A DNA stretch of 7,374 nt from an uncultured Gammaproteobacteria bacterium. GTDB lineage: Bacteria; Pseudomonadota; Gammaproteobacteria; Pseudomonadales; Litorivicinaceae. The translations under genes were made by a program, and so were the position numbers. The notes under the pieces are model-generated. The model was not told the DNA's origin. It did no database searches and was given only the letters and a program-made list of their open reading frames with translations. Positions 1 to 5,522 of the stretch are shown here, in pieces. The DNA lies in assembly GCA_913062835.1 (NCBI GenBank), contig CAJXXD010000038.1, positions 1-7,374 on the forward strand. The letters are read 5' to 3'. The first letter of the stretch is position 1, and every line of letters begins with the position of its first letter.

Positions 1-214
1 CCAAATGCTCCATCAAACGTACGCCGTCGTCTGTCAGACGGGCCCCTTGAGGGTGTCGGTAGAATAACTGCGCTTGAGCCTTTGATTGCAGATGCGCCAA
101 ATGTCGCGACAAGGTGATTGCAGAGATTCCAAGCTGGGTCGCTGCCCGCTTTATTTGTCCCGCCCTGGCCACCGCCAGAAAATAGCGCGCTTCTTCCCAC
201 TGAAATGCCGACAC
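1..214 (-). CDS. LysR-type transcriptional regulator, N-terminal part (runs off the left edge)
   Basis: Only the first 71 residues are in the window. Read from a GTG at 214, the protein begins MSAFQWEEARYFLAVARAG and carries a LysR-type winged helix-turn-helix at about residues 20-65: AATQLGISAITLSRHLAHL, then QLFYRHPQGARLTDDG. This matches the family pattern LG-S---LSR-I--LE---G--LF-R------LT--G. I chose GTG because GAGGGA lies a few bases upstream in good position; an in-frame TTG six codons further upstream is possible. The effector domain is outside the window. The gene diverges from mmsA across a 107 bp AT-rich gap, the usual layout for a LysR activator of its neighbour. LysR-type regulators next to mmsA in pseudomonads respond to 3-hydroxypropionate (established knowledge). 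That this one controls mmsA, and with what ligand, is inference. The family call is secure. Confidence 0.88.
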   Translation of the reverse strand, partial: MSAFQWEEARYFLAVARAGQIKRAATQLGISAITLSRHLAHLQSKAQAQLFYRHPQGARLTDDGVRLMEHL

Positions 215-231
215 CCATCCCTCTATGAGCA

Positions 232-279
232 ATCAATTTTGATAGTTCATAATGTAAATTTATTACGTTGATTAATCAA
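232..279. promoter_or_regulatory. Two TTGAT/ATCAA inverted repeats between the LysR gene and mmsA, candidate operators
   Basis: ATCAATTTTGAT at 232-243 has arms ATCAA/TTGAT around TT. TTGATTAATCAA at 268-279 is a perfect 12 bp palindrome. Their centres are 36 bp apart. The first lies 18 bp upstream of the LysR start and the second overlaps the likely mmsA -35 box. LysR proteins typically bind a distal recognition site and a second site near -35, and this arrangement fits that. The region is AT-rich, so chance palindromes are possible. Binding by the adjacent LysR protein is inferred. Confidence 0.45.
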
Positions 280-296
280 ATTTGAAATTATTTAAT
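268..296 (+). promoter_or_regulatory. Probable sigma-70 promoter of mmsA
   Basis: TTGATT (268-273) and TTTAAT (291-296) are separated by exactly 17 bp. They match the -35 consensus at 4/6 and the -10 consensus at 5/6. Transcription would start near 303, leaving a leader of about 20 nt that contains the ribosome binding site AAGGAG at 309-314. The weak -35 box lying inside a palindrome suggests an activator-dependent promoter. Confidence 0.45.
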
Positions 297-321
297 ACAG
301 AAAAACACAAGGAGATCCCCC

Positions 322-1824
322 ATGATCACGCTCGGCAATTTTATCAATGGTGAGGCAAGCGCCTCGCACTCAGGACGCACCGCAGCGGTATACAACCCTG
401 CCACGGGCGAGCAAGCAAAGTGTGTCGCACTCTCATCGGCAGATGAAACCCGGGCGGCGATCGCAGTCGCCGAGACCGCGTTTGAAAGCTGGCGCCAAGT
501 CACACCGCTGAACCGAGCGCGTATCCTGTTCAAGTTCAAAGCCCTGGTTGAGGCTCATGCCGAGGAGTTGGCGACCCTAATCACCGCAGAACACGGCAAA
601 GTCTATTCCGATGCGTTGGGCGAGCTCACGCGCGGTTTGGAAGTGGTGGAATTTGCATGCGGCATTCCGCACCTCTTAAAAGGCGAGCACAGCCTTAATG
701 TGGGTCGCGAAGTGGATAGCTACAGCATGATGATGCCGATGGGTGTCTGTGCAGGCATTAGCCCGTTCAACTTCCCAGCTATGGTGCCGATGTGGATGTT
801 CCCAGTGGCCATTGCCTGCGGGAATACCTTTGTCATGAAGCCCTCAGAGAAGGACCCTACTACGACCTACCGATTGGCAGAGCTATTGAAGGAAGCAGGG
901 CTTCCCGATGGCGTATTCAACATCGTCAACGGCGATAAAGAAGCGGTTGACGTACTTTTGACCGACCCGCGAATTCAGGCGGTGAGTTTTGTCGGATCGA
1001 CGCCGATTGCCGAGTACATCTACTCGACAGCCAGCGCCCATGGTAAGCGCGTGCAGGCCCTCGGCGGCGCAAAAAATCACATGGTCATCATGCCCGATGC
1101 GGACCCCTCGCAAGTGGTGAACTCACTGATTGGTGCCGCATACGGCTCGGCCGGTGAGCGGTGCATGGCGATTTCAGTAGCCGTCTGTGTGGGCGATTCG
1201 GTAGCAGACCGCTTAGTGGCTGACCTCACCCGTGAAATCGAAACCATGCAGGTCGGGCCAGGACTGAACACAGACCCAGAGCCGCATATGGGCCCCTTGG
1301 TGACGCGTGAACACGCCGATAAGGTACTCAGCTACATCGACCAAGGCGTCAGTGAAGGCGCCACCTTGGTGGTTGATGGACGCGGATTTGCACCCCAGGG
1401 TGCCGAGAATGGTTACTTTGTCGGTCCCACCTTGTTTGATCACGTCAAACCGGGCATGCGGATCTACGAAGAAGAAATCTTTGGACCGGTCTTGTCGGTC
1501 GTTCGTGTAAACAGTTATGCCGAAGCCCTTGAGCTGATCAATGCGCACGAGTATGGCAATGGCACCGCCATCTTTACCCGCGACGGTGATACAGCACGCC
1601 AGTTCACCGAGAATGTGCAGGTGGGCATGGTGGGCGTTAACGTCCCCATCCCTGTGCCTATGGCATTTCACAGTTTCGGTGGTTGGAAGCGGAGTCTATT
1701 TGGTCCACTGCACATGCACGGACCGGATGGCGTGCGTTTCTACACCCGCATGAAAACCATCACCGCACGCTGGCCGACCGGTCTTCGCGCAGGTCCTGAG
1801 TTTTCAATGCCAACAATGAAATAA
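322..1824 (+). CDS. mmsA: CoA-acylating methylmalonate-semialdehyde (malonate-semialdehyde) dehydrogenase
   Basis: The protein has 500 residues, normal for ALDH family 6. It oxidises methylmalonate semialdehyde to propionyl-CoA, or malonate semialdehyde to acetyl-CoA, with NAD+ and CoA and release of CO2. It acts in the cytoplasm in valine, beta-alanine or 3-hydroxypropionate breakdown. Visible landmarks are the oxyanion Asn150 in SPFNFPAMVPMWMFP, the cofactor Lys173 in VMKPSEKDP, LGGAKNH at about 248-254 (the family form that replaces the general-base Glu of hydrolytic ALDHs), the catalytic Cys281 in GERCMA, and EEIFGPVLSV. Arg104 (TRGLEVVEF) and Arg280 fit the pair that binds the substrate carboxylate in this family. 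AAGGAG sits 7 bp before the ATG. The gene diverges from a LysR regulator and converges with phaC, 6 bp away. Which semialdehyde it prefers cannot be read from the sequence. The family call is very secure. Confidence 0.95.
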   Translation: MITLGNFINGEASASHSGRTAAVYNPATGEQAKCVALSSADETRAAIAVAETAFESWRQVTPLNRARILFKFKALVEAHAEELATLITAEHGKVYSDALGELTRGLEVVEFACGIPHLLKGEHSLNVGREVDSYSMMMPMGVCAGISPFNFPAMVPMWMFPVAIACGNTFVMKPSEKDPTTTYRLAELLKEAGLPDGVFNIVNGDKEAVDVLLTDPRIQAVSFVGSTPIAEYIYSTASAHGKRVQALGGAKNHMVIMPDADPSQVVNSLIGAAYGSAGERCMAISVAVCVGDSVADRLVADLTREIETMQVGPGLNTDPEPHMGPLVTREHADKVLSYIDQGVSEGATLVVDGRGFAPQGAENGYFVGPTLFDHVKPGMRIYEEEIFGPVLSVVRVNSYAEALELINAHEYGNGTAIFTRDGDTARQFTENVQVGMVGVNVPIPVPMAFHSFGGWKRSLFGPLHMHGPDGVRFYTRMKTITARWPTGLRAGPEFSMPTMK

Positions 1825-1830
1825 GTCGAT

Positions 1831-3429
1831 TTATCGTTGACTGACGTAGCGACCGGGGGCGGGTTCGATCACTGGACGGAGCCCGCCACCCGGTTCGATC
1901 GGACTCCCCATCTCGCCTCCATGGGCCGCTAGAAACTCGCCCCAAGTCGGCCACCAACTGCCTGTCTTGAGTGTTTGAGATGACAACTCAACTGCATGAG
2001 TCGGATCCAAGACATAATGGCCGCGCTTGGGCTTTGTGGGGTCATGAATCACGCCCGCATTGTGCCCGCCTTGACCCAGCACGGCCGTGACTTCGCCTCC
2101 AAAGTGTGCGGCAGAGCGCATGACGCTTTGCCACGGTGAAATCTCATCCTGTTCCGCGGCCATCAAAAAGACAGGCACCTTAATCTGCGACAAGTCAATC
2201 GGTTGCCCCGCCACCACCAGGGATGGCGTATCCACCAATCGATTGTGCAGATACAAGTGCTCGAGCGTCCAAATGACCAGGGCCGCCGGCGTGCGGGTCC
2301 CGTCACCTAGCCAGTGAAGCAAGGGAAAAGGTTTACCGCGCTCACCCCGGAAGTAAGCCGATAAGAAACGACCAACCAGCAGGTCATGAGGTCTTAGGCT
2401 GGCAAAAGTTCGAAGCATTAATTCAGCCGGCAAATAGCCCAGTTTGGTCAAGGGTTCGCGTAATGCGGAAAGGCGCGCTTCAGAGACCAACTGCCCGAGA
2501 GGTCCGGCCTCCTCATAATCCAATAGCGTGGTCAATAGAGTGAGCGATGCAACGCGCTCTTCGCCTCGCGCACTGAGCCAAGCCGCAAGAATCGATGCAA
2601 TGACGCCCCCCGCGCAGTACCCCATCAATTGCACCTGGGTGCGCGGCATCATGCGGTCGATCTGATCCAGCGCAGCCAAGGCCCCATCTAACACATAGTG
2701 TGTCATGTCATATTGCGAAAGGAGTGCAGTCGGATTCACCCAACTGATCAGAAACACCGTGTGTCCGGCATCCACCAGCCATCGGACTAAGGATGTTTCG
2801 GGAGTGAGGTCTAAAATGTAATACCGGTTCACATACGCTGGAATGAGTAACACCGGATGCGCATGCACGGTCTCTGTGGTGGGCCGATACTGGATCAACT
2901 GAAACAATTGGTTCTCAAACACCACATCGCCAGGCGTTTGTGCCAAATTAACACCCAGCTCGAACGCATCTGGCCGCAACGTATCCGGAAGCATCGCGCC
3001 ACTTTTAAGGTCCACTTGCCAATTCTCGAGGCCTTGCGCGAGATTCAAACGCTCTGGGTCCAGCGACTCCTTCACCACATCTAACAAGCGATCGGCATCT
3101 TTTAATTGCCGGCAAAGCCAGAGCACCTGCCCCCGATCGATGCCTGAGAGCTCAGGGTAGTGCTCCAATAACTCATCAAGCACTCGACGGCTTTCGGCCT
3201 CATCTCGAACCACACTAAAAAGCGACAGAAGCGCCTGAGGCAAAGCATCTGTGGTCAACGCCTTAAAGCGGACTGGGTCTTCAATAGATAAGGCAGATAA
3301 GCGCTCACTGAGATTGGTAAAGTCCATGGGACCGACAAACTGAAGCAACTCGCTCTCGCTGTTGATGCGGGCAAGCCAGGCTTGAAGCCACTCCGGGTCG
3401 TCGAATGGAATCCCTTGTAATCCCTGCAA
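1831..3429 (-). CDS. phaC: Poly(3-hydroxyalkanoate) synthase, class I-like, with a divergent N-terminal region
   Basis: It polymerises (R)-3-hydroxyacyl-CoA into PHA at the granule surface. The protein has 532 residues, somewhat short for class I (about 560-600). The alpha/beta-hydrolase half is clear: FELGVNLAQTPGDVVFEN at 156-173, NRYYILDLTPETSLVRW at 201-217, the PHA-synthase lipase-like box GYCAGG at 270-275 with nucleophile Cys272, then Asp428 (AEQDEISPW) and His456 (GGHNAGV). The Cys-Asp-His spacing resembles the Cupriavidus enzyme. The tail SWWPTW...EPAPGRYV is also typical. The start is TTG with AAGGGG six bases upstream. No ATG or GTG occurs in frame between it and the upstream stop at 3481-3483, and the first ATG would be codon 35. 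Residues 1-150 match the usual N-terminal domain poorly, and GHNAGV replaces the more common GHIAGV. It diverges from phaR. Synthase family is secure; substrate class is less so. Confidence 0.92.
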   Translation of the reverse strand: MQGLQGIPFDDPEWLQAWLARINSESELLQFVGPMDFTNLSERLSALSIEDPVRFKALTTDALPQALLSLFSVVRDEAESRRVLDELLEHYPELSGIDRGQVLWLCRQLKDADRLLDVVKESLDPERLNLAQGLENWQVDLKSGAMLPDTLRPDAFELGVNLAQTPGDVVFENQLFQLIQYRPTTETVHAHPVLLIPAYVNRYYILDLTPETSLVRWLVDAGHTVFLISWVNPTALLSQYDMTHYVLDGALAALDQIDRMMPRTQVQLMGYCAGGVIASILAAWLSARGEERVASLTLLTTLLDYEEAGPLGQLVSEARLSALREPLTKLGYLPAELMLRTFASLRPHDLLVGRFLSAYFRGERGKPFPLLHWLGDGTRTPAALVIWTLEHLYLHNRLVDTPSLVVAGQPIDLSQIKVPVFLMAAEQDEISPWQSVMRSAAHFGGEVTAVLGQGGHNAGVIHDPTKPKRGHYVLDPTHAVELSSQTLKTGSWWPTWGEFLAAHGGEMGSPIEPGGGLRPVIEPAPGRYVSQR

Positions 3430-3510
3430 GTGGCGCCCCTTAATCCTTTTGCGCTGCGGCCCGAATGTGGTTAGAGTTCGTCATAATCAGTCAAAAAATG
3501 TGAGCAAACC

Positions 3511-3960
3511 ATGCGGACATTGAAAAAATACCCCAATCGTCGTCTCTATGACACCTCACAGAGCTGTTATGTGACCATCGATAACGTCCGCGATTTGGTT
3601 CTAGCCCACGAGCGGTTCCGTGTGGTCGACTCCAAAAGTGGCGACGATCTGACGCGCTCCATTCTCCTGCAAATCATCATGGAGCAGGAAAATGATGCGG
3701 GCGAACATGTGCTGACCAATGAAGTGTTGGCGCATCTGATCCGGTTCTACGGATCGGGGATGCAGACCAACATGGCTCACTTCCTCGAACAATCCATCTC
3801 GTTCTTCTTAAATCAGCAGGAAACCATGCAAGAGCAGGTGCGGACTGTCATGAGTGCGACACCGATTGGCATGTTGCAAAAGATGACCGAAGAAAACATG
3901 AAAATGTGGGAATCCATGTCCAAGTCGATGCTCGGCCCGAAGGATTCGACCAAAGACTGA
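3511..3960 (+). CDS. phaR: PHA-responsive transcriptional repressor PhaR
   Basis: A 149-residue protein of the PhaR family, which binds both PHA granules and DNA. It represses phasin (and its own) transcription until polymer appears and titrates it away. The DNA-binding PHB accumulation N-terminal domain spans about residues 4-63 with the hallmark LKKYPNRRLYDTSQSCYVTI. The second domain (about 68-107) contains LTNEVLAHLIRFYGSGMQ and an amphipathic stretch, AHFLEQSISFFLNQQ. The Met-rich tail (MLQKMTEENMKMWESMSKSM) may contact polymer or assist oligomerisation, which is inference. The ribosome binding site is weak (TGAG at 3501-3504). A -10-like CATAAT at 3482-3487 has no good -35 partner. The gene lies between phaC (divergent) and the phasin gene (same strand), its classical neighbours. 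The identification is secure. Confidence 0.95.
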   Translation: MRTLKKYPNRRLYDTSQSCYVTIDNVRDLVLAHERFRVVDSKSGDDLTRSILLQIIMEQENDAGEHVLTNEVLAHLIRFYGSGMQTNMAHFLEQSISFFLNQQETMQEQVRTVMSATPIGMLQKMTEENMKMWESMSKSMLGPKDSTKD

Positions 3961-3972
3961 CACTTTTTTTGA

Positions 3973-4011
3973 TGCATTGCACAAAAAAATGTTGACGCTG
4001 CACTGCAACAT
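3973..4011. promoter_or_regulatory. TGCAYTGCA direct repeats, probable PhaR operator of the phasin gene
   Basis: TGCATTGCA (3973-3981) and TGCACTGCA (3999-4007) differ at one base and start 26 bp apart. The first lies just upstream of the predicted -35 box and the second inside the -35/-10 spacer, so a bound protein would exclude RNA polymerase. The second copy is also enclosed by an inverted repeat, ATGTTG (3989-3994) and CAACAT (4006-4011). PhaR proteins are known to bind TGC/GCA-rich sites at phasin promoters. Assignment to this PhaR is inference from position and motif. Confidence 0.6.
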
Positions 4012-4019
4012 GATATCTT
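3992..4019 (+). promoter_or_regulatory. Probable sigma-70 promoter of the phasin gene
   Basis: TTGACG (3992-3997, 5/6 to consensus) is followed after 16 bp by TATCTT (4014-4019, 4/6). A start near 4026 would give a leader of about 40 nt carrying the 4031-4045 palindrome and the AGGAG site. The good -35 box fits the high expression expected of a phasin. The operator-like TGCACTGCA lies in the spacer. Confidence 0.5.
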
Positions 4020-4030
4020 TTCCTCAAATC

Positions 4031-4045
4031 TTGTGCGCCGCACAA
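4031..4045. repeat. 15 bp palindrome TTGTGC-GCC-GCACAA in the phasin leader
   Basis: This is a perfect inverted repeat with 6 bp arms and a 3 bp centre, just downstream of the predicted transcription start and upstream of the ribosome binding site. Its core TGC-N3-GCA resembles the CTGC-N3-GCAG site reported for Rhodobacter PhaR. It could be a third operator or a small leader hairpin. The 6 bp stem with a 3 nt loop would be only moderately stable as RNA. Confidence 0.5.
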
Positions 4046-4065
4046 ATATTGATAGGAGAAATCCC

Positions 4066-4431
4066 ATGTACGCAAAAATGATCGAAGACATGCAGAACAA
4101 CATGAAGCAAGCGTTTGACATGAAGTCATACGAAACTGCCATGAAGCCAATGACTGACCTGTTCGAAGTGAACAAGGCGACTGTTGAAGCTCTGGTTGAG
4201 CAGCAAACTGCGCTGGTTAAAGAATTGGTTGAAGGTGCAATGGAGCAGGCCAAAGCATTGTCATCTCAGAAGGATATGGCTGCTGCTGTTGAAACGCAGA
4301 AGTCATACCTCCAGGGCTTGCAAGCTCGCTTGATCGACGCTGCTAAAGTTTCTCAGGAAACTTTGGTTAAGAGCCGCGACGAAGCGTCTAACATCGTTAA
4401 AGGCGCAATCGAGTCAGCAACTAAGCACTAA
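4066..4431 (+). CDS. phaP: Phasin (PHA granule-associated protein)
   Basis: A 121-residue, probably all-helical amphipathic protein of the phasin family. Phasins coat PHA granules in the cytoplasm and control their number and size. The family core runs from about residue 20 to 90: AMKPMTDLFEVNKATVEALV, then EQQTALVKELVEGAMEQAKAL and KSYLQGLQARL. It has no signal peptide or membrane segment and no Cys or Trp. I chose the ATG at 4066 because AGGAG (4054-4058) lies 7 bp upstream. A GTG at 4033 would add 11 unlike residues (RRTNIDRRNP) without a ribosome binding site and would lie inside the palindrome. Codon use differs from the neighbours: Thr is ACT in 6 of 7 cases and Val is nearly always GTT, as in abundant proteins. 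It follows phaR and ends in a strong terminator. The phasin family is confident; the phaP number is not determinable. Confidence 0.9.
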   Translation: MYAKMIEDMQNNMKQAFDMKSYETAMKPMTDLFEVNKATVEALVEQQTALVKELVEGAMEQAKALSSQKDMAAAVETQKSYLQGLQARLIDAAKVSQETLVKSRDEASNIVKGAIESATKH

Positions 4432-4453
4432 TTGCTTTCGACTTGACTAGCGC

Positions 4454-4484
4454 AAAAGGGGAACTTCGGTTCCCCTTTTCTTTT
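4454..4484 (+). terminator. Rho-independent terminator of the phasin gene
   Basis: AAAAGGGGAAC (4454-4464) pairs perfectly with GTTCCCCTTTT (4469-4479), giving an 11 bp stem closed by a C(UUCG)G tetraloop and followed by TTTTCTTTT. It begins 22 bp after the phasin stop. The A-rich 5' side lets the stem also read as a T-tailed hairpin in the other direction, but no minus-strand gene ends here. Confidence 0.93.
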
Positions 4485-4529
4485 GGCGCAAGCTCAGTAC
4501 CATGGGATCCATAACAAAAGGAATCCCCC

Positions 4530-5522
4530 ATGACTGAATTTCGCGCACTGCGTCTACACCAATCCGATACCTCCGCCCCAGACGTTCGACTCGAATCGCT
4601 CACGGCGCACGATCTCTCCACAGGCAATGTACTGATCGCCAATGAGTACAGCTCACTGAACTTCAAAGATGCCTTGGCCATCACCGGAAAGGGCAAAATT
4701 ATCCGCCAATTCCCTATGATCCCAGGTATCGATGCCGCCGGTGTGGTGCTCGAATCAGACGACCCCGAATTTGCACCCGGTGAGCACGTGATCCTGACAG
4801 GCCATGGGGTGGGAGAAACCCATACCGGAGGGATGGCTGAGCGTGTCCGCGTACCGGGCTCGTATTTGGTGAAAACCCCATCTGGGTTAGACAGCCGGCG
4901 CGCCATGCAATTTGGTACCGGCGGGTTGACCGGTATGTTGTGTGTGCTGGCGCTTCTCGACAGCGATCTGAAGCCCGCTGACGGCCCCATTGCAGTGTCT
5001 GGAGCCAGTGGCGGTGTCGGTAGTGTCGCCACCACCGTACTGGCCACCTTAGGGTATGAGGTGCATGCCATCACCGGACGCGATTCAGAATCACCTCGCC
5101 TTAAATCGCTGGGGGCAAGCGAAGTACTCGATCGCTCTGAATTTATGCGCGACGCCAAGCCGTTAGAGAGCACACGGTTTGCCGGTGCGATCGACACCGT
5201 GGGCGGCCAATGCCTGGCGACCCTGATTGCCCAAATGCAATACGGTGGGATTGTTGCCGCCACTGGTAACGCCGGTGGCATTCAGCTGAATACCACTGTA
5301 TTCCCGTTCATTCTTCGCAATGTGCGCTTGCAGGGTGTGGATTCAGTGCACGCACCGGCTGAAACCCGAACGCGTGCTTGGCAGATGCTGTCTGAAAACA
5401 TGACCCCTGAACAGATCGATGGCAGCACGCGGACGATTGGACTGTCTGCAGTGGAAGAAACGGCCGAGCAACTGATCAACAATCAGGTGGCCGGACGGAT
5501 CTTGATTGACGTCCGCGCTTAA
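4530..5522 (+). CDS. acuI: AcuI/YhdH-type NADPH-dependent acryloyl-CoA reductase (zinc-free medium-chain reductase)
   Basis: A 330-residue protein, the usual length for the YhdH/AcuI group of the MDR superfamily. Members reduce acryloyl-CoA to propionyl-CoA with NADPH, a step in 3-hydroxypropionate, acrylate and DMSP breakdown and a defence against toxic acryloyl-CoA. The N-terminal catalytic part has the group signature NEYSSLNFKDALAITG at 38-53 and FPMIPGIDAAG at 61-71. The Rossmann motif SGASGGVGSVA is at 157-167, followed by ITGR at 181-184, whose Arg fits binding of the NADPH 2'-phosphate. Cys/His zinc ligands of alcohol dehydrogenases are absent. AAGGA lies 7 bp before the ATG. No clear promoter of its own is seen in the 45 bp after the phasin terminator. 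Its stop overlaps that of the convergent ligase gene. Family secure; the acryloyl-CoA substrate is inferred from the group. Confidence 0.88.
   Translation: MTEFRALRLHQSDTSAPDVRLESLTAHDLSTGNVLIANEYSSLNFKDALAITGKGKIIRQFPMIPGIDAAGVVLESDDPEFAPGEHVILTGHGVGETHTGGMAERVRVPGSYLVKTPSGLDSRRAMQFGTGGLTGMLCVLALLDSDLKPADGPIAVSGASGGVGSVATTVLATLGYEVHAITGRDSESPRLKSLGASEVLDRSEFMRDAKPLESTRFAGAIDTVGGQCLATLIAQMQYGGIVAATGNAGGIQLNTTVFPFILRNVRLQGVDSVHAPAETRTRAWQMLSENMTPEQIDGSTRTIGLSAVEETAEQLINNQVAGRILIDVRA

Noticed and set aside
86..271. Plus-strand open frame at the left edge (61 codons)
   Set aside because: It is opposite the LysR gene, which has a complete and typical DNA-binding domain, and the plus-strand product resembles nothing known.
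1213..1671. Minus-strand open frame of 152 codons inside mmsA
   Set aside because: It is opposite a conserved dehydrogenase and has no domain pattern or ribosome binding site that I can support.
3460..3494. Minus-strand phaC promoter using TTGACT (3489-3494)
   Set aside because: No acceptable -10 box occurs at 15-19 bp. The nearest, TCTAAC, is at 13 bp, so I do not call it.
3938..3970. Possible terminator after phaR: CGAA-GGA-TTCG followed by a T7 tract
   Set aside because: The stem is only 4 bp, lies inside the phaR coding region and is 15 nt away from the T tract, so it would not act as an intrinsic terminator.
4033..4065. Upstream GTG start adding 11 residues to the phasin
   Set aside because: It has no ribosome binding site, falls inside the leader palindrome, and the added residues do not look like a phasin. 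The ATG at 4066 has AGGAG at ideal spacing.
3813..4253. Minus-strand open frame across the end of phaR and the phasin start
   Set aside because: The translation is Cys/Ser/Phe-rich, lies antisense to two clear genes and covers their promoter region. There is no family resemblance.
4421..5281. Long minus-strand open frame (286 codons) across acuI
   Set aside because: The product is Ser/Pro/Arg-rich with no recognisable domain and lies wholly opposite a well-supported gene with family motifs. It is a shadow frame.
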